Shown here piece after piece: positions 1 to 6,606 of a stretch of DNA of 64,000 bases. The position numbers and the translations under genes were made by a program. Source of the stretch: Prosthecobacter debontii (GTDB taxonomy: Bacteria; Verrucomicrobiota; Verrucomicrobiia; Verrucomicrobiales; Verrucomicrobiaceae); contig CAMAQH010000007.1 of the NCBI GenBank assembly GCA_945860295.1, positions 1 through 64,000 of the forward strand. The letters run 5' to 3'. Below the pieces are notes generated by a model that was given only the letters and a program-made list of their open reading frames with translations, did no database searches and was not told where the DNA came from. Position 1 is the first letter of the stretch. Every line of letters starts with the position of its first letter.

Positions 1-1
1 A

Positions 2-586
2 CCTCTCTACAAAAACGCAGGCTCGATCCAGGGACTGCTGTACCTCAGCCAAGATGCCGCTGGACTGTTTGCGGGCAACGTCGTCAGCGGCTCTATGACA
101 TGGTTCAAACCCACCACCACAGGCCCAACTTATCCGGCCAGCTTTGAGGCCGATGTCACGGCCGAAGGCGGCTACCTAGCTCCGGCGAGCACAGGCAGTG
201 TGGTGCTTGGATTGCCAGATGCAGGCAGCGTGGCGCTCAGCTTCAGCGAAGGCGGACTGGCAGCCTCGGCGACAAATCCAAACATGAGCTTTACCTACAC
301 CAGCGACAACAAAGTCTTGCCGCCATTGCCCGCCGCCAATCCTGGCAAGGTGGCGCTAACCATCAATGCTAACACCGGCGCGGTCGCTGGCACGTTCGCC
401 TTAGCTGAAGCCACACCACCGACACGATCCAAAGTCGCCTTCCAAGGCCAAGTCGTGCGGATGGCCGATGGCAGTGTCAAAGCCGTCGGCTATTTCATGC
501 TGCCGCAGATCCTCACGGGTGGTCTGACGACGGCCACTTTGCCGAGCCTCTCGGGCGGTTTCAGCCTCATGCAGCCAGCTCGCTGA
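2..586 (+). CDS. C-terminal part of a large secreted protein (5' end outside window)
   Basis: The frame is open from the first bases of the window, so this is the 3' end of a longer gene; the ATG at 95 is internal. The 194 visible residues are rich in Gly, Ala, Ser and Thr, with alternating beta-strand-like segments and no membrane helix or catalytic motif. This composition is usual for the C-terminal module of very large exported Verrucomicrobiota proteins (adhesin or Ig/choice-of-anchor types). The exact family is not recognised. The stop lies 20 bases before the YceI start, so read-through into the polyketide operon is possible. The reading frame is secure; the function is not. Confidence 0.7.
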   Translation, partial: PLYKNAGSIQGLLYLSQDAAGLFAGNVVSGSMTWFKPTTTGPTYPASFEADVTAEGGYLAPASTGSVVLGLPDAGSVALSFSEGGLAASATNPNMSFTYTSDNKVLPPLPAANPGKVALTINANTGAVAGTFALAEATPPTRSKVAFQGQVVRMADGSVKAVGYFMLPQILTGGLTTATLPSLSGGFSLMQPAR

Positions 587-606
587 ACTACCCGTTTAAC
601 CAACGA

Positions 607-1170
607 GTGAAACTCTCTCTACTCCTTCTCTTTGCTTTGGTTCAGTCTGCTTTAGCCAATACAGCTCAAAACTGGACGGGAAAGGCAGACGTTACTTTTG
701 ATGGCACTTCAACTCTCCACGCCTGGGGCGGCAAAGTTTCTGCCGCGCCCTTCGTTACCGAAGTCACACTCGATGCAGCAGGCAAGCCCTCGCGCATCAA
801 AGCCACCGTCACCGTCGAGGCGACCAAGATGGAAACTGCCGAAGCCAAGCGTGACGAAAATATGCGCAAGGCGATGAAGGTCACCGATCATCCTTTGATC
901 AGTGCCAGCATCGACGGCGGGGCTTACAAGATCGCGGCGGATGGCAAAACACCCACTAAGTTGCCGATGACTCTGACCCTGCTCGGTAAGCCGCAGCAGG
1001 TCACGGCGACGATCACAAATTGGAAACTGAGCGGAAGCAAGGCCACCTTCGACTTGGCCTTCCCCGTCTCGCTGAAAGCCAGCGGCATTAGCGTCCCCAC
1101 GGTTCTGTTATTCATCAAAGTAGGGGATAGCATCAAAGTCAGCTCCTCGGTTACATTGACTCAGAACTGA
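607..1170 (+). CDS. YceI-family periplasmic lipid-binding protein
   Basis: This 187-aa protein has a clean signal peptide (residues 1-17, ending ALA) followed by a YceI-like lipocalin-type beta barrel. The early segment FDGTSTLHAWGG matches the family's hallmark STLH region. YceI proteins bind polyisoprenoid or other long-chain lipids in the periplasm. The start is a GTG with no clear Shine-Dalgarno sequence; no ATG would preserve the signal peptide. Its stop lies four bases before the ATG of the type III polyketide synthase, so it is probably the first gene of that operon. I infer that it carries the operon's lipid product or a precursor. YceI assignment is firm; the cargo is a guess. Confidence 0.88.
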   Translation: MKLSLLLLFALVQSALANTAQNWTGKADVTFDGTSTLHAWGGKVSAAPFVTEVTLDAAGKPSRIKATVTVEATKMETAEAKRDENMRKAMKVTDHPLISASIDGGAYKIAADGKTPTKLPMTLTLLGKPQQVTATITNWKLSGSKATFDLAFPVSLKASGISVPTVLLFIKVGDSIKVSSSVTLTQN

Positions 1171-1174
1171 CCCC

Positions 1175-2320
1175 ATGCCCGCATTCATTCATCACATCGC
1201 CACCGACAATCCGCCGTTCATCTACAGCAACGAATTCGCCTGCGCGCGCATGAAAGGCTGGGTCAGTGACTCACGCGCCAAACGCATGGTCGAGATGATC
1301 TACGAGCGCACCGGCATCGACACGCGTTACAGCATCAGCGGCGACTTTCTTAAAGACGACGGCGAGCTTTTTCACACATTGCCAGACGGCACGATCAATT
1401 CGCCGACGACTGGTCAGCGCAATGCACTGTATGCTAAAGCCTCGCATGAACTCGCGGTGAAGCTCGCACGCAAAACGCTGGCCGATTGCCCGCAGTTCAA
1501 CAAGGAGCAGATCACGCATGTCGTCTTTGCTTCATGCACCGGCTTCGCGAATCCGGGGCCGGACTATCACATCATTCGCGACCTTGGTTTGAATGAAAGT
1601 GTCGAGCGCTACACCATCGGCTTCATGGGTTGCTACGCCGCCTTTCCCGCACTGCGCATGGCGGCGCAGTTTTGTGAGGCGAACCCCGACGCGGTCGTAC
1701 TCGTCATGTGCCTGGAGTTTTGCACACTGCATCTGCAAGTGAGTGACAAGCCGGAAAGCATCGTCGCCAATGCCCTGTTCGCTGATGGCGCGGCGGCAGC
1801 GATCATGAGCGCGCGCAAGCCGATCGATGACCGACCTTACTACCGCGTGCAGGGTTTTCACTCCGCGCTCGTGCCATCCAGTGAGGCGCACATGGCCTGG
1901 GACATCGGTGACAACGGTTTCAACATGACGCTCTCCGCCTATGTGCCCGATCTCATCGGCAGCAACATCCGTGAGATGCTCGGCGGCATTCTCGCGAAGC
2001 GTCAGATGCAGCTCAGTGACATCGACGAATGGGCCGTGCATCCCGGTGGTCGTGCGATTCTCGATCAAGTGGAGCAACATCTCGCGCTGCCTTCAGAGGC
2101 GTTGGAGATGTCTCGCAGTGTGTTGCGTGATTATGGCAACATGAGCAGCCCGACCGTGATGTTTGTGCTCAAAGGCATGCTAGAGGAAGCTGAAACGGAT
2201 CGTGCCACCACCTGCGCCATCGCCTTTGGTCCAGGACTCACCGTCGAGACCGCTGTGCTGGAGCGTTGCGGCGCGGCGATCACTTTGCCGAAGAAATCCA
2301 AAGCCAGCGTGCGCGCATGA
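1175..2320 (+). CDS. Type III polyketide synthase (chalcone/alkylresorcinol synthase family)
   Basis: A 381-aa thiolase-fold enzyme of normal type III PKS length. The catalytic triad is visible: Cys153 in GFMGCYAAFPALRMA, His289 in WAVHPGG and Asn322 in DYGNMSSP. Such enzymes extend an acyl-CoA (or acyl-ACP) starter with malonyl units and cyclise the product to pyrones or resorcinols in the cytoplasm. The gene begins four bases after YceI and its stop overlaps the monooxygenase start (ATGA). The downstream set of flavin monooxygenase and methyltransferase resembles the Streptomyces srs phenolic-lipid operon (srsA synthase, srsB methyltransferase, srsC hydroxylase). I infer an alkylresorcinol-type product; starter length and cyclisation cannot be read from sequence. 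Confidence 0.93.
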   Translation: MPAFIHHIATDNPPFIYSNEFACARMKGWVSDSRAKRMVEMIYERTGIDTRYSISGDFLKDDGELFHTLPDGTINSPTTGQRNALYAKASHELAVKLARKTLADCPQFNKEQITHVVFASCTGFANPGPDYHIIRDLGLNESVERYTIGFMGCYAAFPALRMAAQFCEANPDAVVLVMCLEFCTLHLQVSDKPESIVANALFADGAAAAIMSARKPIDDRPYYRVQGFHSALVPSSEAHMAWDIGDNGFNMTLSAYVPDLIGSNIREMLGGILAKRQMQLSDIDEWAVHPGGRAILDQVEQHLALPSEALEMSRSVLRDYGNMSSPTVMFVLKGMLEEAETDRATTCAIAFGPGLTVETAVLERCGAAITLPKKSKASVRA

Positions 2321-3495
2321 AGCCAGATTTTGACGTGATCATTGTCGGTGGTGGCCCCGTGGGTCTGCTGCTGGCATGCTTGCTTAAAAAACAGGGTCAG
2401 CGCACCCGCGTGCTGGAAAAACGCACGCAGCCGAAGTCTCATTCAGCGGCAATCGGCATCACACCGCCGTCCTTGAAGATCCTCAATAAGCTCGGCCTCA
2501 CAGACAGCTTCGTTGCCCATGGACTGAAGGTGCGTGACTGCTTCGTACACGGTCAGAGTGGCCCGCTAGGCTGCATGACGTTTCGGAACATTCCAGACCA
2601 GCATCCGTATGTGCTGGCGCTGCCACAGGTGATGACGGCGGCTCTTTTACAGAAGCATCTAGGCGCTGAAGAGATCGAAGCTGGCAGTGAAGTCAGTGAG
2701 GTGAAGCAGCTCGCCGATCACTGCCTCGTGCGTACCGGAAATCGCCAGTGGACAGCTCGTTATGTCGTCGCCTGTGACGGCTGGCGCAGTCCGGTGCGTG
2801 AGCATATCGGCATGAAGGCACCTGCGCACACTTACGACTCACATTTTATCATGGGTGACTTCATGGACCGCACTAGCTTTGGCGATGAAGCCCATCTCTT
2901 TTTCACCGCAACAGGTGCCGTGGAATCTTTCCCGCTGCCAGGCGGGCAAAGGCGTTGGGTCGTGCAGACAGACAAGACTCTCAGTGATTTACCAGCAGGT
3001 CGTATCAGTGAACTCATCCAGCAGCGTACGGGCATTCAGGTGCCTGTCGCAGATCAGATCAATGAAAGCGCGTTTACTCCGCATCGCTTCAATTGTGAGC
3101 GCTATTACGATGGTCGCATCATCCTCTGTGGCGATGCCGCGCATGGCATGAGTCCCATCGGCGGTCAGGGCATGAATACTGGCTTTGCCGATGCTGAATT
3201 CCTCGCTGAAGTGCTAGCTCATCCTGATCCATCCACCTTACTGCCAGCCTACAATCACTATCGGCAGCAAGCTGCAAAGGCCGCCATTCTACGTGCTGAA
3301 TGGGGCATGTGGTTCGGCACCTGGCGGGGTAAGCCACGGTCATTTGTCCGGGACACACTCCTCCGCTTTCTACTCAGCCACGATTCCATCACGACACGCC
3401 TCGGCTCATTCTACGCCATGCTCACCATCCCCTTCAATACCCTTGATCGGGTGCCGCTGAGTTTGGGTTTCAATCGTGTTCATGGTTTGAAATAG
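2317..3495 (+). CDS. FAD-dependent aromatic monooxygenase (PHBH family)
   Basis: A 392-aa class A flavoprotein hydroxylase. Three family fingerprints are present: the FAD Rossmann motif GGGPVG (residues 11-16), the DG motif at 153-155 (ACDGWRSPV) and the GD motif around 272 (LCGDAAHGMSP). I chose the ATG that overlaps the polyketide synthase stop (ATGA at 2317) over an upstream in-frame ATG at 2266, which would put 17 extra residues before the FAD fold. Relatives hydroxylate phenols using NAD(P)H and O2. Next to a type III PKS, the likely substrate is a resorcinol or phenol that becomes a hydroquinone or quinone. The family is firm; the substrate is inferred from context. Confidence 0.9.
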   Translation: MKPDFDVIIVGGGPVGLLLACLLKKQGQRTRVLEKRTQPKSHSAAIGITPPSLKILNKLGLTDSFVAHGLKVRDCFVHGQSGPLGCMTFRNIPDQHPYVLALPQVMTAALLQKHLGAEEIEAGSEVSEVKQLADHCLVRTGNRQWTARYVVACDGWRSPVREHIGMKAPAHTYDSHFIMGDFMDRTSFGDEAHLFFTATGAVESFPLPGGQRRWVVQTDKTLSDLPAGRISELIQQRTGIQVPVADQINESAFTPHRFNCERYYDGRIILCGDAAHGMSPIGGQGMNTGFADAEFLAEVLAHPDPSTLLPAYNHYRQQAAKAAILRAEWGMWFGTWRGKPRSFVRDTLLRFLLSHDSITTRLGSFYAMLTIPFNTLDRVPLSLGFNRVHGLK

Positions 3496-3519
3496 CAGCG
3501 TAACCGAGTAAGTGCAGCC

Positions 3520-3873
3520 ATGCCTATCACTGCAGAACGCAAGCTTGAGATCACCAAGTCGCTCAAGCGATGCAGTGATGAGACGGTGGCAGCCGCGCTG
3601 CGCTTTGAAGAGTCGCGAAATCAGGATGAACTGCCTGCTATCATCCACGGTGTGTTGGAGCGTGATGCGGCGAATCCAAAGCCGGAAGGTGTGGCTGCTG
3701 CAACGGATGAAGCGCGACTCATTGAAGACATCGGCATGGACTCGTTCGGCATGATCGAAGTCGTCATGACTGCTGAAGAAGTGCTGGGCATCACTGTGGC
3801 CAATCAGGAGATGAATGACATCCGCACGCTCGGTCAGTTGAAGACCTTTTTGCGCACCAAGCTCACCGCATGA
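3520..3873 (+). CDS. Acyl carrier protein, N-terminally extended
   Basis: The C-terminal 75 residues form an ACP: the segment GMDSFGMIEVVMTAEEVLGI carries Ser75, the expected 4'-phosphopantetheine attachment site, followed by the acidic helix II typical of ACPs. At 117 aa it is about 40 residues longer than housekeeping AcpP; the extra N-terminal part is helical-looking and charged, of unknown role. The last codon overlaps the ketosynthase start (ATGA at 3870). Having its own ACP and ketosynthase suggests a dedicated acyl chain is built or held for the type III PKS. DSF instead of DSL is a tolerated variant. ACP call is strong. Confidence 0.88.
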   Translation: MPITAERKLEITKSLKRCSDETVAAALRFEESRNQDELPAIIHGVLERDAANPKPEGVAAATDEARLIEDIGMDSFGMIEVVMTAEEVLGITVANQEMNDIRTLGQLKTFLRTKLTA

Positions 3874-5141
3874 ACCGCGTCGTCGTCACTGGCCTCGGCT
3901 TCATCTCCAGCATCGGTAACAATCGTGCCGCCGTGCTCGACAGCCTGCGCGAAGGCCGCAGCGGCATCGAATTCATGCCAGAAATCGCGGCGATGAATGA
4001 CCGCGTGAAGCTCGCCGGCACGGTGAAAGGCTTTTCCTTCCCCACCGCTGATCCGCTCGACTGGACTTTCCCCGACAACGTCCAGTTCAGCCGCTCCCAA
4101 CTGCGCACGATGGTTCCCAATGCGGTCTATGCCGTTGCTGCGATGGAAGAAGCCATCAGCGATGCCAAGCTCGACCCCGCTCTCGTTTCATCCCCACAGA
4201 CGGGCCTCTACTGCGCCTCCGCAGGCTCAGCGTGGCTCACGCATTTGGCGATTGAATCTGTGCTGATGCGCGGCCCTGAGCGCACGTCGGCACCGACCGT
4301 TGTCACAGGTATGCCGAACTCGTTACACCTCAATCTCACCGCTCGATTCGCCATCAAAGGCGCCTCTGTGAGCTTTAGCAGTGCCTGTGCGTCTTCGTCT
4401 CATGCCTTGGGCAGCGCGTGTGATTTGATTCGCCTGGGCAGGCAGAAGATCATGTTCGTCGTCGGCGCTGAAGATTGTCATCCGTTCAACATTCTGCCCT
4501 TCGCCTCACTGCGAGCGCTAAGCTCACAAAGCGATCCTGCGTTAGCGCCGCGGCCCTTTGATGTGAGCCGTGACGGTTTTGTCATCACTGGTGGCGCTGC
4601 TGTCCTAGTGCTCGAAGACGCCGAACATGCCGCCGCCCGTGGCGCGACGGTTTATGCCGAAGTCAAAGGCTGGGGCCAAGCCTCCGACGGCTACGACGTC
4701 GTCGCCCCAGATCCCACGGGCAACGGACTAGCGCGTGCGATGACGAACGCCCTACAAGACGCTGGTCTCGATACCTCGGATGTCGATTACATCAATGCCC
4801 ATGCCACTGCGACGAGTGCCGGTGACCTTGCGGAGTTGAATGCTTTGAAGACGCTTTTTGTAGGTGCAGAAAAACCAAAAGTCAGTAGTACCAAAGCCCT
4901 CACTGGTCACGGCCTCAGCCTTGCCGGAGCCTTGGAGGCTGGCATCTGCTGCCTGGCATTGCGGGCGGGCTTCATACCTGCGAATGCAAAGACCGAGACG
5001 CTTGATGCGGCCTGTGAGGGCGTTTCAATTCTGACTTCGAGATGTGATACACCACCACGCGTCATCATGAGTAATAGCAGCGGCTTCGGTGGTGCCAACG
5101 TGGCACTCATTTTCACAGACGATAGAATCTACGACAGATGA
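3870..5141 (+). CDS. Beta-ketoacyl-ACP synthase II-like condensing enzyme
   Basis: A 423-aa KAS II/FabF-type enzyme that decarboxylates malonyl-ACP and condenses it with an acyl thioester. The Cys-His-His set is complete: Cys173 in SFSSACASSSHALG, His311 in INAHATATSAGD and His347 in STKALTGHG, with the conserved Lys342. It is therefore predicted to be active and not a decarboxylase-only homologue. It is translationally coupled to the ACP upstream (ATGA) and to the methyltransferase downstream (ATGA at 5138). The coupling implies a pathway-specific role, probably making or extending the acyl starter for the type III PKS. It is unlikely to be housekeeping FabF, since no other fab genes are nearby. 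Confidence 0.9.
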   Translation: MNRVVVTGLGFISSIGNNRAAVLDSLREGRSGIEFMPEIAAMNDRVKLAGTVKGFSFPTADPLDWTFPDNVQFSRSQLRTMVPNAVYAVAAMEEAISDAKLDPALVSSPQTGLYCASAGSAWLTHLAIESVLMRGPERTSAPTVVTGMPNSLHLNLTARFAIKGASVSFSSACASSSHALGSACDLIRLGRQKIMFVVGAEDCHPFNILPFASLRALSSQSDPALAPRPFDVSRDGFVITGGAAVLVLEDAEHAAARGATVYAEVKGWGQASDGYDVVAPDPTGNGLARAMTNALQDAGLDTSDVDYINAHATATSAGDLAELNALKTLFVGAEKPKVSSTKALTGHGLSLAGALEAGICCLALRAGFIPANAKTETLDAACEGVSILTSRCDTPPRVIMSNSSGFGGANVALIFTDDRIYDR

Positions 5142-5785
5142 AATCACGCCAGCTACAGCCTGAACTGCTGGATCTACTGCCACAGGCTGATCCTGATGCT
5201 GTGCGTGCGCGGGAGGAAATGCGCATCGTTAATGCGGCTATGGGTAATCACGGCTGGATCGAGCGTGTGATTCGGCGTCATAGCCAGAGAGGCTGGCGCG
5301 TCACTGAACTTGGAGCGGGTGATGGGGCGTTTTCACGACGGCTACTTGCATCAGGTCTGTTTCAGGAGGCTGATTTGCAAGCGCTCGATCTGGCGCCGCG
5401 TCCTGCTGATTGGCCTGCGGCCTGCGGTTGGCATTGTGGGGATCTACTGGCCGCCAAGCTGCCTGAGTCGGAGATCGTGGTGGCTAACTTATTTTTGCAT
5501 CATTTCACGACCGCACAGTTGCGTGAGCTTGGTTCGCGGATATCACCGTCCACACGACTTCTTGTGGCGGCTGAACCTGTACGATTGTGGATTCATACTC
5601 TCTTGGGTCGGCTGCTCTGTGCGGTGGCGGAACTCAATCATGTGCAGTGCCATGACATGCAGGTCAGCATTCGCGCAGGTTTCCGTGGTGATGAATTACG
5701 CGCAGCACTCGGGCTTGGCGACGAGTGGCAGGTGAGTTCGCAGATGCACCCGCTAGGTGGTTATCGCTTCATCGCTGAGCGTTAA
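5138..5785 (+). CDS. Class I SAM-dependent methyltransferase of the polyketide operon
   Basis: A 215-aa methyltransferase. SAM-binding motif I is VTELGAGDGAFSRRLL (about residues 55-70), followed by an acidic post-I position and the hydrophobic strand IVVANLFLHHF. It is the last gene of the coupled run, starting on the ketosynthase stop (ATGA). In phenolic-lipid operons the equivalent enzyme O- or C-methylates the aromatic ring; that is the likely role here. Fold assignment is firm and methyl acceptor is inferred. The operon appears to end here: the next frame is a truncated, unrelated sugar isomerase gene. Confidence 0.85.
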   Translation: MKSRQLQPELLDLLPQADPDAVRAREEMRIVNAAMGNHGWIERVIRRHSQRGWRVTELGAGDGAFSRRLLASGLFQEADLQALDLAPRPADWPAACGWHCGDLLAAKLPESEIVVANLFLHHFTTAQLRELGSRISPSTRLLVAAEPVRLWIHTLLGRLLCAVAELNHVQCHDMQVSIRAGFRGDELRAALGLGDEWQVSSQMHPLGGYRFIAER

Positions 5786-5790
5786 GGCGC

Positions 5791-6543
5791 GTGATCGATG
5801 AATTCGGCTGCGATGCCATCGGCATTCAATATCAGCAGAGTCTCAAGGATATCACGCCAGCCAGCGATCTCGTCGAAGGCATGTTGAACAACGCCGATCG
5901 TCCACCTGTGCGAAGTGCTGACGGAAAGCGCGTGTTGTTTGAAGGCGAGGCCCTGCCCCACTTTAATGAAGTCGATGAATGCGCCAGACTCGATGGCTTG
6001 CTCACCTATCGTCTGTGGCGCGAGCTCGGCTTTGCGCCTGAAAACACGCTGCGTGATCTGCGCTGGGGAGCGACCTTTGCCAAAGACTACGTCTGGGTGC
6101 TGCTCATGAGTGGAGCCGCACCGCCCGCGCATTTCATCGGTGGTTGGAAAGGTGCCAGCAGCGAGCGCCAGCCCGTCATGTATTTCCGCCTCGGCGGCGG
6201 TACGCTGAAAGGCATCAGCAAGCCCGGCCACATCGTCTGGAGCCGCGTCTCCGTCATGTGTGGCGCGCTGCATCGTGACATCGGCGTGGCCGAAGTCGTG
6301 AAGCTGCCTGAAGAGGAAACAAAACGCCTCTCGCAGGGCACTACACCGAAGTGGCCCATCATGCACGTCGTCTTCAAAGGAGTGTCGCGTGACCAGATGA
6401 TGGCCCGCTACAAATCCAACCACATCCAAGTCTTCTATTGCCCCAACGAAAAACAAGCCCACCGCGCCGCCCGCATCAAAGCCGCCGCGATGAGCGAGCT
6501 AGGCATCCACGTTTCATTTTGTGGTGATGTGCGGCTTGTCTGA
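5791..6543 (+). CDS. L-fucose isomerase-like protein, C-terminal half only
   Basis: The 250 residues match the C-terminal half of bacterial L-fucose/L-arabinose isomerase-like proteins: GIQYQQSLKD, ASDLVEGMLNN, HFNEVDE, WPIMHVVFKGVSRDQ and a late HIQVFYC segment. Full-length relatives run to roughly 480-590 aa; the N-terminal substrate-binding domains are missing. An in-frame stop at 5776 lies only 12 bases upstream of the GTG used as start, so there is no room for the missing half, and the left break coincides with the end of the polyketide operon. The frame itself has no stop or frameshift. It is most likely a remnant, although a small expressed protein cannot be excluded. Confidence 0.72.
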   Translation: MIDEFGCDAIGIQYQQSLKDITPASDLVEGMLNNADRPPVRSADGKRVLFEGEALPHFNEVDECARLDGLLTYRLWRELGFAPENTLRDLRWGATFAKDYVWVLLMSGAAPPAHFIGGWKGASSERQPVMYFRLGGGTLKGISKPGHIVWSRVSVMCGALHRDIGVAEVVKLPEEETKRLSQGTTPKWPIMHVVFKGVSRDQMMARYKSNHIQVFYCPNEKQAHRAARIKAAAMSELGIHVSFCGDVRLV

Positions 6544-6606
6544 AAGTCGGCTGACCGAATAAATGCGCTCTCCAAGGGAGGCTTGTTGAGGAGCTGCGTT
6601 CTATTC

